From positions 144,563 to 208,562 of the forward strand of contig NZ_JAVHUL010000001.1 in NCBI RefSeq assembly GCF_031085155.1: a stretch of DNA of 64,000 nt. Reading direction: 5' to 3'. Under the pieces are notes generated by a model. It worked only from the letters and a program-made list of their open reading frames with translations, made no database searches and had not been told where the DNA came from. Source of the DNA: Mesonia profundi. Its GTDB lineage: Bacteria > Bacteroidota > Bacteroidia > Flavobacteriales > Flavobacteriaceae. Position numbers and translations under genes: made by a program. Positions 8,483-17,388 of this stretch are shown in pieces (the first letter of the stretch is position 1; each line of letters begins with the position of its first letter).

Positions 8483-8918
8483 TCTAGCTATTTTGTTTTA
8501 TTTTGATTTAACTTTTAGAACTATTGCAATTTATTATTGTATATCGGCTTTCATTCCTAAAATTAGTTTTTGTCACTCCCGAAGCTTCAGGAGAGCTCCA
8601 GCCCGAAAGAATTCATTCTGGCGGGAAGACGAAAGGCTCGACGTGATATTAGCACTATTATTTGATTACACTGGACACTAAACAGATATAAAAACTTATT
8701 GTTAGAAATCAGAAATATAAAACCTAAATGCGGAGAATTAAATTTTTCTTCCGAAGTTGTTTTAATTGTTTTGCTCCATGCTTTTGTAAAGCTATAAAGC
8801 TAATTTCTCTTCGCGCTAAAAGTGGAGTAGGAAGAAATACACGATAAGTTTTTCCTAAAATCTCAATAGACAAGAACGATTCTCGAAATAAATTAGTATC
8901 GTAAAGTATTTTGTACTT
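8483..8918. other. Intergenic region with a REP-like segment and one doubtful small ORF
   Basis: About 435 bp. It holds a GC-richer segment at 8571-8648 bounded by TGTCAC and GTGATA, and most of the questionable leftward ORF at 8724-8939. The bases TGGACACTAA near 8664 recur elsewhere in the window's intergenic DNA. Nothing else is recognisable. Confidence 0.5.
8571..8648. repeat. REP-like intergenic segment
   Basis: Starts TGTCACTCCCGAAGC and ends CGACGTGATA, so the outer bases are inverted, with GC content well above the surrounding DNA and an inner CCCGAAAGAATTCATTCTGGCGGG that can pair partly. It is similar in style to the other intergenic repeats here but has no close copy in the window. 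Confidence 0.4.
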
Positions 8919-8939
8919 ATGGCCAATGAAGAAAAACAT
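8724..8939 (-). CDS. Hypothetical small protein (doubtful)
   Basis: 71 codons, ATG at 8939, overlapping the start of the dead transporter gene on the other strand. The translation is basic at the C-terminus ('KQLKQLRKKNLILRI') and has no signal peptide or family motif I recognise. It may be a chance frame in DNA beside a pseudogene. Confidence 0.2.
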   Translation of the reverse strand: MFFFIGHKYKILYDTNLFRESFLSIEILGKTYRVFLPTPLLARREISFIALQKHGAKQLKQLRKKNLILRI

Positions 8940-9375
8940 CAGAAAGAACTCTAGAAAAAATCGAATGAGGTAGAGGAAACTAAAAAATATACCAGGATTT
9001 TAAGTCGGGTTATTAACGAGGGAAGCCGTTTTTAAAACTAAAAGAATCACCTTGTTTTTGAGCGCTTGTATTGCCGGTCTGGAAATTGGCTTTAGCTACT
9101 TACTTATTTGTACGTTGTATGGAAGTGTAGACGAACAGGTGATTTTTAAACTTTTTGGACTGGCTTACCCCTTAGGATTTGTTTTGGTGATTATGGGAAA
9201 GTCGGCGCTGTTTACCGAACAAACTTTGGTATTGGCTTTACCGGTGTTAAACCGGCAACGTAGCTTTTTAGAGATGCTGAGTGTTTGGGGCTGGGTGATT
9301 TTAGGATACGGATTAGGAGGCGCGATTGTGGAGGTTTATTTAAATATCGGATTTTTTGAATCTAATAAGAAGTAG
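8919..9375 (+). pseudogene. Formate/nitrite transporter (FNT) family, inactivated
   Basis: The remnant starts at an ATG at 8919 ('MANEEKHQKEL'), hits an in-frame TAG, continues as 'EETKKYTRILSRVINEG', then stops at a TAA and must shift frame to continue as 'EAVFKTKRITLFLSACIAGLEIGFSYLLI'. The rest is clear FNT sequence: 'GLEIGFSYLL', 'YPLGFVLVIMGKSALFTEQTL' and 'WGWVILGYGLGGAIV'. The frame ends after 'FFESNKK', roughly halfway through a family of about 260-290 residues. One nonsense codon, one frameshift and a missing C-terminal half make this a pseudogene. The only uninterrupted part, 9052-9375, would need a TTG start. Confidence 0.75.
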
Positions 9376-9478
9376 AATTTTTATGCTAGTAATTAAAGGA
9401 TTGTCTTTTATTGTTGCTGTTAAATCTTTTGCTTCTATTAATTTAATATATTCTTAATCCAAGTTGAAATTAGGGGGT

Positions 9479-10657
9479 TTATACTTTAGAATTATTTAAA
9501 CTAGTGGTTTTTTTCTTGTTGTTATAGTTAGTATATAAGTCTATATAATAAGAGGTGATGGTGTCTAGTGTATTTTGTGATGCTATGGAATAATTCTTTT
9601 TGGCAAGTTTGAAGCCGTAGCTTTTACTGTTGTAAACAGTGAAAATTCCTCTATAAAGAGAGTTTTCATTTCTAGGGGTATAATAATGTGCACTATAGCC
9701 TTCTTCTCGCATTTGGATGCTTGCATTTTTTTCATTAGGAGCAAGAATTGGTTTTCCTAGGAGGCTTACATTTAGCAATAGGTCCTTATCTTTTAAAGCA
9801 AGTGGATTTAGAAACAATACCATTTTACCATTTTTTATAAATTCAAAATAGTTAATGCTAAAATAATTGACAATCTTGATAGTTGGAGGGATGTTATTTT
9901 CGGAGATGAAATTTTCCAAAACAAAAGTATCTGGATTAGTACTTAAAGCAATTTCAATGTTTATATTCTTACTATTACTCAGTGCCTGAACTAAAAAGGT
10001 AAGCTCTTGATGAGGTTTATTTCCTAAATAAGTATTGATTTTTAAAAGATCATTTTCATCATTAAGAAAATTAGGTAAACTAGACCTTACTGTTCTCACA
10101 TAGGGAGAATGTTTCAGAGGATAATTAGGATAATTTTTATGAAAGCTATTAAAGTCTTTGGAGTTAGGAAGGCTCACTAAATTGACTTTTGGCAAAATTT
10201 TAAATAGGATATACTTCTTAATTTTAAACCCCTTGGCATTAAAGTAATCTCCAGAAAATTTTGCGTGATTTAAGTCTAACTCTTCTCGGTAGTTATTAAG
10301 AAACAAAATAGAAGGTATTTTTTTAAATGAAAAGAAGATGGGGATTAAGAACTTGAAAAAGTAAATTCCGGTTTTAATATTTTGATCTAAAAAATCAATG
10401 TTGAAATAGATAGCATCAGGTTTTTCTCTACGAATGATTTTTAAGACCTTTAAAGAATTTTTAAGGCTATCAAAAGTATGATCAGGAATAATTTTTAAAT
10501 TTTTTTCCGATAAAGAAACGGGAAAGTCTGAATTTGTAATTACAACAATTTCATTTAGTTTCCTTGCATTTTGAAAATGATGAATGATACTCTCTCCAAA
10601 TTTTTTGGCTATAGGGTTCTCATTTTTAGAGAAAATAGATACAATAACTAACTTCAT
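9479..10657 (-). CDS. Putative glycosyltransferase (GT4-like, divergent)
   Basis: 392 residues from the ATG at 10657. I prefer this to the in-frame ATG 12 codons upstream because 'MKLVIVSIFSKNENPIAKKFGESI' is the typical first strand of a GT-B fold, whose GT4 members use 'G..I' openings of this kind. Later parts read 'PDAIYFNIDF', 'VNLVSLPNSKDF' and a C-terminal half with 'LLNVSLLGKPILAPNEKNA', resembling the donor-binding end of GT4 enzymes where a glycine-rich loop and an acidic residue select the nucleotide sugar. No signal peptide. It stands alone, is notably AT-rich with many Asn and Lys codons, and may have been acquired separately. Acceptor and donor cannot be inferred. Confidence 0.6.
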   Translation of the reverse strand: MKLVIVSIFSKNENPIAKKFGESIIHHFQNARKLNEIVVITNSDFPVSLSEKNLKIIPDHTFDSLKNSLKVLKIIRREKPDAIYFNIDFLDQNIKTGIYFFKFLIPIFFSFKKIPSILFLNNYREELDLNHAKFSGDYFNAKGFKIKKYILFKILPKVNLVSLPNSKDFNSFHKNYPNYPLKHSPYVRTVRSSLPNFLNDENDLLKINTYLGNKPHQELTFLVQALSNSKNINIEIALSTNPDTFVLENFISENNIPPTIKIVNYFSINYFEFIKNGKMVLFLNPLALKDKDLLLNVSLLGKPILAPNEKNASIQMREEGYSAHYYTPRNENSLYRGIFTVYNSKSYGFKLAKKNYSIASQNTLDTITSYYIDLYTNYNNKKKTTSLNNSKV

Positions 10658-10781
10658 ATACTTAAAAGAGTCGTTAAATTGAGATTGATTCAACGTGGTC
10701 CAAAAGTAAAGATTTTAATATGGATTTAGAAGAATAATGAGGTATTAAAGCTAATGAGGTAAAAGTGCATTAGTTTTTAAA

Positions 10782-10819
10782 CAAAAAACCTAACTACTTG
10801 CCAATAAGGTAGTTAGGTT
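10782..10819 (-). terminator. Rho-independent terminator of tmRNA
   Basis: On the minus strand AACCTAACTACC, a short loop and GTAGTTAGGTT are followed by TTTTTGT, nine bases past the tmRNA 3' end. Confidence 0.85.
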
Positions 10820-10827
10820 CTGTATCG

Positions 10828-11225
10828 TGGAGTCGGGGAGACTCGAACTCCCGTGCAAACAAGCAATTCAATAGCTTTCTACGCGCTTATCTCTCGTTTA
10901 GTTTTCGATATGCCACCGGCCGAAAGCCACCAACGACATACTTATTCTCGCTTAAGTTTCGAAACTGCATCAAGACCCTGCTGTTTCTAGAGTTACTTTT
11001 TCGGTGCCTCAAGTGTGGTCGCCGTAAATCAAGGCTGCCACGAGACATCTTGGTTCCCTACCTAGTAGGGACTAAGCAAATCTTACTATAATTCAGATTA
11101 TGCAGCCAAGGCGTAGTTATTCTCGCCGTTTAAAAAAGTGTGAAATATGATATTTACGAGCTGTATCCCAGCGCTCGACGTGCTTACCATTCAATTAGAC
11201 TCGCTGTCAAAACCAAATCGACCCC
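10828..11225 (-). ncRNA. ssrA: tmRNA (transfer-messenger RNA)
   Basis: Read leftward. The 5' end GGGGTCG (11225-11219) pairs with CGACTCC at 10835-10829, forming the tRNA-like acceptor stem; a T-arm (GGGAGTTCGAGTCTCCC) precedes it, and the CCA end is not encoded. The reading frame GGCGAGAATAACTACGCC encodes a tag ending GENNYALAA, followed by TAA, as in other Flavobacteriia. The RNA rescues ribosomes stalled on broken mRNA and marks the peptide for proteolysis. About 398 nt long with no permuted (two-piece) structure. A terminator follows. Confidence 0.95.
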
Positions 11226-11460
11226 ATTTTTCAAAGAACATTTATCTTCGTAGTTTGGGCGTTACATTTGTAAAAAAAACAAATGTCGGGCTATCCGTTA
11301 CAATTCCTCGTCCCAAAAATGGGCCTGCGGGATTTTCACTCCTATCCCTAACGCAAAATATCTACTTTCAGATAAAGTTAAGAAGACAAAGATACAATAA
11401 AATCATATATTTACGCATCAAACCTAGTATTGTTATTATATACAAAAGCTGTACCACTAT

Positions 11461-12663
11461 ATGAAGTTAGGAATTATAAAAGAAAGAAAGACACCGCCAG
11501 ACCGTAGAGTAGTTTTTTCACCGCAAAAGTTATCATTGCTCAAAAAGCAGTTTCCCAACTGTGAATTAATCGTAGAGCCCTCAGATATTAGAATATTTCC
11601 AGATGAAGAATATAAACGTCTAGGTTTTGAAATCTCTGAAGATTTGAGTGACTGTGATGTACTGCTAGGAGTAAAAGAAGTGCCTATAGAAGCTTTAATT
11701 CCGAATAAAAAATATTTCTTCTTCTCACACACCATCAAAAAGCAACCCTATAACCGAGAACTGTTACAAGCTATTTTAGAAAAAAATATAGTCTTGTATG
11801 ATCATGAAGTGATTACCAATCAAAAAAATAGTCGATTAATTGGCTTTGGTCGCTATGCTGGTATTGTAGGAGCTTATAATGGATTTAGAGCCTTAGGTCT
11901 TAGAGATAAACTTTTTCAATTACCTAAAGTAGAAAGCTTGCCAGATTATGGTGCGGTGGTAGAGAATCTTCAACAAATAAAGATACCTGCTATAAAAATA
12001 GCCTTGACGGGAACTGGAAAAGTGGGATATGGTGCTAAAGAGATTTTAGATCACCTTCACATTAAAAAAGTAAGTATTCACGATTACCTCACCAAAATTT
12101 TTGATGAGCCCGTTTATGCCATGTTGGGGGTGCTCGACTACAACAAAAGAAAAGATGGGAAGCAACTCGATAAATACGATTTTTACAATTATCCAGAAAT
12201 TTACGAATCTGATTTTATGCGTTTTGCAAAAGTAACCGATTATTTTATCGCGGGTCACTTTTATGGAGATGGCGCGCCTTACTTGTTTACTCGAGAGGAA
12301 GCAAAACAAGAAGAATTTAAGATTAACCTGATTGCAGATGTAAGTTGCGATATAGACGGTCCTGTAGCTTCTACCATAAAACCTTCTACCATCGCCGACC
12401 CTTTTTATGGGTATGATCCACAAACCGAAATGGAAGTTGCTTTTGATGCAAAAAACGCGATAACGGTTATGGCTGTAGATAACTTACCTTGTGAGTTGCC
12501 AAAGGATGCTAGCGAAGGTTTTGGAGACATGTTCTTAGAGCATGTGATTCCCGCTTTCTTTAACGATGATGAAAAAGGAATTTTAGATCGTGCTAGAATG
12601 ACTTTTAACGGAGAACTTACTTCACGTTATTCTTATTTAAAAGATTATGTAAATGAAATTTAA
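11461..12663 (+). CDS. Saccharopine dehydrogenase / alanine dehydrogenase family NAD(P) oxidoreductase
   Basis: 400 residues. The N-terminal domain starts 'MKLGIIKERKTPPDRRVVFSP', which is the substrate-binding entry of the AlaDH/PNT family that includes the lysine-forming saccharopine dehydrogenase; 'DVLLGVKEV' and 'YFFFSHTIKKQ' continue it. A Rossmann nucleotide site follows near residue 180 ('IALTGTGKVGYGAKEIL'), and a second catalytic part contains 'DVSCDIDGPVAST'. Soluble, no signal peptide. By family it would oxidise saccharopine or a related amino acid in lysine metabolism; alanine dehydrogenase activity is less likely because of the 'SHTIKKQ' segment. The following gene overlaps it by 11 bp, so both are probably one transcript, though their products have no obvious shared pathway. 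Confidence 0.8.
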   Translation: MKLGIIKERKTPPDRRVVFSPQKLSLLKKQFPNCELIVEPSDIRIFPDEEYKRLGFEISEDLSDCDVLLGVKEVPIEALIPNKKYFFFSHTIKKQPYNRELLQAILEKNIVLYDHEVITNQKNSRLIGFGRYAGIVGAYNGFRALGLRDKLFQLPKVESLPDYGAVVENLQQIKIPAIKIALTGTGKVGYGAKEILDHLHIKKVSIHDYLTKIFDEPVYAMLGVLDYNKRKDGKQLDKYDFYNYPEIYESDFMRFAKVTDYFIAGHFYGDGAPYLFTREEAKQEEFKINLIADVSCDIDGPVASTIKPSTIADPFYGYDPQTEMEVAFDAKNAITVMAVDNLPCELPKDASEGFGDMFLEHVIPAFFNDDEKGILDRARMTFNGELTSRYSYLKDYVNEI

Positions 12664-13510
12664 CTGTCTATATTTTCTTTTGTTGGTCATACTGTCTTCT
12701 TGTGCTTCTCTAAAAAACAAAGAAAAAGAGAAAAACTTGGACATAATGACTTATAATATAAGGTTGGCTACTGGTGATAAGGGTCTTAAAAGCTGGTCAA
12801 AGCGGGGAGGTCATGTAGTTAAGCAAATGAAAGAAAAAGGAGTAGATGTTTATTTGTTACAGGAACCTTTAAAGCATCAAATAGATTATATTCAATCTAA
12901 TTTAAAAAACTTCTCTGTGGTAGGGAAGCCTAGAATTGATGATGAGTACTTAGGAACTTACAATGCTATTTTTTTTAACAGGAATAAATTTAAATTAAAA
13001 GAAGATGAAACTTTTTGGGTTTCCGAGACCCCTTTACTAGAATCTAAAGGGTGGGACGCTTCAAGGGTAAGAATAATAACGTATGCTTTATTAGAGAATA
13101 GAGTGACTAAAGACAATTTTTATGTTTTTAATGTCCATTTAGATCAACAAGGTTCAGAATCAAAAATAAAAGGAGTTGAATTATTAGATGAATGGATAAA
13201 AAAAATAAACATTAATAACTATCCAGTAATTATTGGAGGAGATTTTAATTCTAAAGAAAATACAGAACCTATTCTTTGGTTTAAAGATCATTATAGAGAC
13301 ACCAAGACTGTAAGTATGACTTCTCCTAAAGGGCCTTTAGGAACCTTTAATTTTTTTAATGATAGAACGGCTAGGCATAAATACAGAATTGATTATATTT
13401 TTGTGAATGAAAACATAAAAGTAAAATCTTATGAAGTGCTTCAAAATAAGTATGGAGAAATGTACCCATCAGATCATTATCCCTTATATGTTGAACTGAC
13501 TATTCCATAA
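12653..13510 (+). CDS. Endonuclease/exonuclease/phosphatase family lipoprotein
   Basis: 285 residues. A lipoprotein signal ends at the lipobox LSSC near residue 17, so the enzyme is anchored outside the cytoplasmic membrane. The EEP fold follows with each of its motifs: 'MTYNIRLA' (Asn), 'LLQEP' (metal-binding Glu), 'NVHLDQQG' (His), 'GGDFNSKE' (Asp/Asn), 'YRIDYIFVN' and the final 'SDHYPLYV' (catalytic His). Exported members hydrolyse phosphodiesters or phosphomonoesters, such as extracellular nucleic acids, sphingomyelin or inositol phosphates; which one cannot be told here. The start overlaps the upstream dehydrogenase by 11 bp, and a strong hairpin follows the stop codon. Confidence 0.88.
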   Translation: MKFNCLYFLLLVILSSCASLKNKEKEKNLDIMTYNIRLATGDKGLKSWSKRGGHVVKQMKEKGVDVYLLQEPLKHQIDYIQSNLKNFSVVGKPRIDDEYLGTYNAIFFNRNKFKLKEDETFWVSETPLLESKGWDASRVRIITYALLENRVTKDNFYVFNVHLDQQGSESKIKGVELLDEWIKKININNYPVIIGGDFNSKENTEPILWFKDHYRDTKTVSMTSPKGPLGTFNFFNDRTARHKYRIDYIFVNENIKVKSYEVLQNKYGEMYPSDHYPLYVELTIP

Positions 13511-13543
13511 AAAAAAACCCAGATTTAAATCTGGGCTTTTTTT
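13511..13543. terminator. Bidirectional rho-independent terminator
   Basis: CCCAGATTTAAATCTGGG is a perfect inverted repeat flanked by a run of A on the left and T on the right, so it serves both the rightward phosphatase-family gene and the leftward thioredoxin gene. Confidence 0.9.
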
Positions 13544-13559
13544 ATGGAAAGAATTGAGC

Positions 13560-15476
13560 TTAGGAATTAATAAGCTTAATCATCATATCAATCTCTTTAA
13601 TCATTTGTTCGTTATTTCCACTGTAGCCTACTTTCTTAAACCTTATTTTCCCGTTAGGACCAATAATAATTTTTGTAGGAATACCCGTAATACCGTAGCT
13701 AGAAGAAGTACTATATTTTCTCGACCCTTCTTTAACAGGAGTATCCATAAGCACTTCAAAACTATAAGCCTTAGAGGTTATAAAATCTTTTGCTCCTTTG
13801 GTTCTAGTAGCTTCATCCCCTCTTTCCATCGTATTTACAAATAGAATTTCTACGTTTTCATTGTCTTTATACTTGTCTACAGCTTTTTGCATTCCAGGGA
13901 AAGAAGCTTTACAGGGACCACACCATGTAGCCCAAAAATCTAAGACTACAGTTTTACCTTTTAAACTCTCTAGACTCACTTCTTTGCCAGCTAGATTTTT
14001 CAAATTGAAACTTGCCGCTTCTTTATTGATCATTTCTTTCTTTATGTTGGCCATAAGAAGTTTGTCAGCTTTAGCTTCAAGACTGCTTAATTTCTTATCG
14101 GCTTCCGCTTCATCTACATCAGTATTTAGCAAAGCTGCTTTATAGGCTTCTTTTACTTTTTGAGTCGCGTTGTTGCTAGCGATAAATTTTTCAGCTTCAG
14201 TGATCACTTTATCGTTTGCTTCCGCGGAAGCGAGATATTCGATATAGCGTTCATTCAATTCGGCGTCGTTCCCTTCTCCTACAGCCTGAGCTTGGTACTT
14301 AATCGCTTCTTCGGTATTTCCTTGCTTAAATAAAATGTATGCGTAGGTGTCGGCATACATTCCGTAGGTTCTATCTAGATTTTTAGAATATTGCTTTTTG
14401 GTTTGAAAATCTGTCTTCCCTTCAAAGCTTTTTTGTTCTTTATTAATGAGATCTAGAGATTTTTTGGACAATTCGGCTGCCAAATCTAAGTTCTCCTCTT
14501 TTTCGGCCATATTCCAAGCAACAGAATTGTAGCTACTTGCTTTTTGAGTGCTGTTCGAAATTTGATTGGTATATTTTTTAAATTTCTCTTGATCACCTTT
14601 TTTAAAGTACTCCTCTGCAATATTACTTAACATAAAATCCTTCTCAAAACTATCTTCGCCTACGTTTTTATTGTAATCTGCTAAAGCGTTTAATTTGTCT
14701 TCTAGAGAAGAAGCCTTATAAACACGCATGGCATAAGTTCTTTTTGCAGCACTTCCTTTAGGATATTTGCTAGCCATAAGCTTAGAAATAGAATCTACTT
14801 TAGATTTGTTTCCCAGAACCTGATGAAAACTTAATAAGGTGGTGTTTTCGTCTTCAGTTAATTCTTTCTTTTCGTAAGAAGTCATTCTTTTTTTTGCGTA
14901 AGCTTTAGCTTTATCTTCATTAGAATTGGCAAGCATAGAGACATACATTCTGTCCCAGTCTTTTTGGATACCCTTATTCTCTTTAAGGTCTGTATCGATT
15001 AAAGCTAAAGAAGAATCTGCTGGTATTTCTGCGCCAAACTCGGGTGCTAAATTGGCATAATACATTCCCATGCTGGCGTTACTTCCGGCAACAGGCTTTT
15101 TGTCTTTATTGTATAAAGGCAAGATGTAACCTTTTTTATCATTGTTGTCATATTCGTCCTCACTCTTAAAATTAAAAGCTAAGGCTTGCGCAGAATCTGG
15201 CACTTTTATGGTTGTTTGCCAAAGATTCGAAGAGTCTTCTAGGTCAAGATCCTGAGGATACATTTTTCCATTCACCATGTAGTAGAAATGCGCATCTACA
15301 GATTCGGCATCATTGCTATAACTGATTTGAAGATCATCGCCGGCTTGTGGATATTCGGTGGCTAAATGAAGCTGACCCATATCTTTTCCTTGGTCTTTAT
15401 CTTCTTTCTTTTCTTCTTGGCAACTTGCTAGGATTAAAACGGAACTAGCGAGTATCGAGAGGGTTTTTATTTTCAT
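13560..15476 (-). CDS. TlpA-like thioredoxin-domain lipoprotein with long helical N-terminal region
   Basis: 638 residues. The lipoprotein signal ends with 'LILASC' near residue 19, followed by an acidic and lysine-rich linker. Residues about 30-130 look beta-rich ('LQISYSNDAESVDAHFYYMVNG'); about 170-480 are helical, with TPR-like pieces such as 'SYNSVAWNMAEKEENLDLAAELSKKSLDL' shown here only in part. The C-terminal thioredoxin domain (about 495-638) begins 'FNLKNLAGKEVSLESLKGK', has the redox centre WCGPC at about residue 518 and a cis-Pro in 'TGIPTK'. Bacteroidota use such anchored thioredoxins for periplasmic disulfide reduction and cytochrome maturation. The fused helical domain probably binds a partner. 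The palindrome GCTTCCGCGGAAGC lies inside the gene at 14218. Confidence 0.88.
   Translation of the reverse strand: MKIKTLSILASSVLILASCQEEKKEDKDQGKDMGQLHLATEYPQAGDDLQISYSNDAESVDAHFYYMVNGKMYPQDLDLEDSSNLWQTTIKVPDSAQALAFNFKSEDEYDNNDKKGYILPLYNKDKKPVAGSNASMGMYYANLAPEFGAEIPADSSLALIDTDLKENKGIQKDWDRMYVSMLANSNEDKAKAYAKKRMTSYEKKELTEDENTTLLSFHQVLGNKSKVDSISKLMASKYPKGSAAKRTYAMRVYKASSLEDKLNALADYNKNVGEDSFEKDFMLSNIAEEYFKKGDQEKFKKYTNQISNSTQKASSYNSVAWNMAEKEENLDLAAELSKKSLDLINKEQKSFEGKTDFQTKKQYSKNLDRTYGMYADTYAYILFKQGNTEEAIKYQAQAVGEGNDAELNERYIEYLASAEANDKVITEAEKFIASNNATQKVKEAYKAALLNTDVDEAEADKKLSSLEAKADKLLMANIKKEMINKEAASFNLKNLAGKEVSLESLKGKTVVLDFWATWCGPCKASFPGMQKAVDKYKDNENVEILFVNTMERGDEATRTKGAKDFITSKAYSFEVLMDTPVKEGSRKYSTSSSYGITGIPTKIIIGPNGKIRFKKVGYSGNNEQMIKEIDMMIKLINS
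14218..14231. repeat. Palindrome GCTTCCGCGGAAGC, copy 1 (inside a coding region)
   Basis: Perfect 14-bp palindrome in an AT-rich gene; on the coding strand it encodes Ala-Ser-Ala-Glu-Ala. The same 14 bases occur at 36616 and 45448. Confidence 0.85.
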
Positions 15477-15536
15477 AATAATTAATTTTTGTATCGTTAA
15501 AGGTACGTTTTTTTTATTTTATTAAAGTAAATAAAA

Positions 15537-15568
15537 AAGTCCGTAATAGTTTTACGGACTTGTTATGT
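15537..15568 (-). terminator. Terminator of kdsA
   Basis: AAGTCCGTAA and TTTACGGACTT pair around a four-base loop; read leftward the stem is followed by TTTTTTATTTAC. Confidence 0.75.
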
Positions 15569-15589
15569 AATGACTAAAAGGGAATTAAT

Positions 15590-16408
15590 TTAGAATTTAT
15601 TAATGGTTTTTCTAATGCTTACCAAATGGGTAAGAAGCTTTTCTAGGTGCTGTAAATCCAGCATATTAGCGCCATCACTTTTCGCATGAGCAGGGTCAAA
15701 ATGTGTTTCTATAAATAAACCATCTACATGATTTACTACTCCGGCACGAGCGATAGTTTCAATCATATCTGGTCTTCCTCCTGTCACTCCGCTGCTTTGA
15801 TTGGGTTGTTGTAGAGAATGCGTCACATCTAAGACTGTAGGAGCAAACTCGCGCATCGTAGGAATTCCTCTAAAATCTACAATCATATCCTGGTAGCCAA
15901 ACATAGTCCCGCGATCGGTGACCATCACCTGTGGATTGTTGCAATCGGTTACTTTGGTTACCGCATGCTTCATGCTTTCTGGACTCATAAACTGACCTTT
16001 CTTAAGGTTGACTACTTTTCCTGTTTCCGCGGCAGCGACAACCAAATCGGTTTGACGCACCAAAAATGCTGGGATTTGTAATACGTCTACATATTCTGCC
16101 GCCATCGCAGCGTCGCTTACTTCGTGAATATCGGTTACTGTAGGTACTTTAAAGGTTTCTGAAACTTTACGAAGAATTTTTAAGGCTTTCTCGTCTCCAA
16201 TTCCCGTAAAACTATCAATACGACTCCGGTTGGCTTTTTTAAAGCTTCCTTTAAAAACATAAGGAATTTCCAGCTTATCGGTGATTGTAATTACTTTTTC
16301 GGCAATTCTAAGGGCCATATCTTCACTTTCTATGGCGCAAGGACCGGCAAGCAGAAAAAAGTTATCTGAATCTAAGTGTTTTATCTGCGGAATTAAATCA
16401 AGTTTCAT
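15590..16408 (-). CDS. kdsA: 3-deoxy-8-phosphooctulonate synthase (KDO-8-P synthase)
   Basis: 272 residues, the usual length. The enzyme condenses phosphoenolpyruvate with arabinose 5-phosphate, giving KDO 8-phosphate for the lipopolysaccharide inner core; it acts in the cytoplasm. Visible motifs are 'LAGPCAIES' near the start, 'FKGSFKKANRSR' (PEP binding), 'TDIHE', 'IPAFLVRQTDL', 'GQFMSP', 'DVTHSLQQPN' and 'FIETHFDPAHAKSDG'. Cys24 in AGPC, together with the later His, Glu and Asp, places it in the metal-dependent class; the metal-free E. coli type has Asn at that site. It appears to be transcribed alone, with its own terminator, and no other KDO gene lies nearby. Confidence 0.97.
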   Translation of the reverse strand: MKLDLIPQIKHLDSDNFFLLAGPCAIESEDMALRIAEKVITITDKLEIPYVFKGSFKKANRSRIDSFTGIGDEKALKILRKVSETFKVPTVTDIHEVSDAAMAAEYVDVLQIPAFLVRQTDLVVAAAETGKVVNLKKGQFMSPESMKHAVTKVTDCNNPQVMVTDRGTMFGYQDMIVDFRGIPTMREFAPTVLDVTHSLQQPNQSSGVTGGRPDMIETIARAGVVNHVDGLFIETHFDPAHAKSDGANMLDLQHLEKLLTHLVSIRKTINKF

Positions 16409-16466
16409 AGTTCTTATTTAAGAGTGTAAAGGTACCAAATTTATGCATAAAGGCTTGGAAATAAAA

Positions 16467-16498
16467 TAGCCGAAACCATATTATGAAGGTTTCGGCTA
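16467..16498 (-). terminator. Terminator of the 16521-17126 gene
   Basis: TAGCCGAAACC and GGTTTCGGCTA pair over a ten-base loop; leftward the stem is followed by TTTTATTT. Confidence 0.8.
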
Positions 16499-16520
16499 GA
16501 GGTAGTTTTGAATTTAAAAT

Positions 16521-17126
16521 TTAAAAGGCACGCTTTCTTATTTTTTTAGCAAACTCTTTGGCGAGTTTGGCGTAAGCTTCAGTCACGCGGTGTGCAGAGG
16601 TAAAATCATACCCCATTGCGCCTCTACCTTTTACTTTGGAGTAATCTACTTCTAGTAAAATGTTGGAAGGGTTGTTGGTTTCAAAGACGGTAATGGTAGA
16701 TTCAAGTTTTGCATCTTTTCTCCAAACTCCTACGTTGTAACCGTCATACATCATGGTAATGGCTACATTGATGGTATATTTTCTTTCTGGAGCTTCTTTT
16801 TTTACCGTAACTAAATTATCGTCAAAGCGCTTATTAAAAGATTCAATAAATTTTGGTTCAAAGTGATTGGGGCGGTTAGAAAACCATTCTTCTTTCCACG
16901 CTATTCCGGCTCCCGCTTCATCTTCTTCTTTTTCTTTTACTTTCTCATCGAGAAATTCTTTTTCAGAGTCAAATTTTGGAATTTCTACGTTGTCGTAGGT
17001 AAAGGTTAGGTTATAGGCTGTAATTCCTTTAAGAGCTTTAAACTTTCCGTTTCTAACTTTTTCCTTTTGCGCAAAGCCTAAACTAACACAAAAAAGTAAT
17101 GCAACCATTGCTGTAATTTTTTTCAT
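16521..17126 (-). CDS. Conserved secreted protein of unknown function
   Basis: 201 residues with a clear signal peptide (MKKITAMVALLFCVSLGFAQ). The mature protein has a charged, Lys/Glu-rich part ('FLDEKVKEKEEDEAG') and later beta-strand-like segments ('YTINVAITMMYDGYNVGVW', 'STITVFETNN', 'ILLEVDYSKVKGRGAMGYDF'). The end is helical and basic ('AKLAKEFAKKIRKRAF'). The strand pattern and the mention of a value per component suggest a periplasmic assembly-type fold, but I do not recognise the family. It is monocistronic with its own terminator, downstream of nothing informative, and ends before kdsA in the same direction. Confidence 0.8.
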   Translation of the reverse strand: MKKITAMVALLFCVSLGFAQKEKVRNGKFKALKGITAYNLTFTYDNVEIPKFDSEKEFLDEKVKEKEEDEAGAGIAWKEEWFSNRPNHFEPKFIESFNKRFDDNLVTVKKEAPERKYTINVAITMMYDGYNVGVWRKDAKLESTITVFETNNPSNILLEVDYSKVKGRGAMGYDFTSAHRVTEAYAKLAKEFAKKIRKRAF

Positions 17127-17388
17127 AGATAATGTAAATTGGTTTTATGACCGCCAATATATAATATTTTTGTTAAAATTAACATTTTATTAAGGTTTTT
17201 GTAGGGAGTAGTTTTAAATGAGTAAGTTTAAAAGGTTTTTTTGATAAATTTATCTAGAAATAGATTTTAATGCTTTCGTTAAACGTCATTTTACTTTCAA
17301 TTTCGTAATCCTAATGATAAAAGTAGCAATCATTCGGCGAACCTTTTAATACCTAATCAGGAAATTTAAAATCTATTTTTTAAACTCT

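Noticed and set aside
11147-11464. Rightward ORF of 105 codons
   Set aside because: Most of it is antisense to the tmRNA; no protein features.
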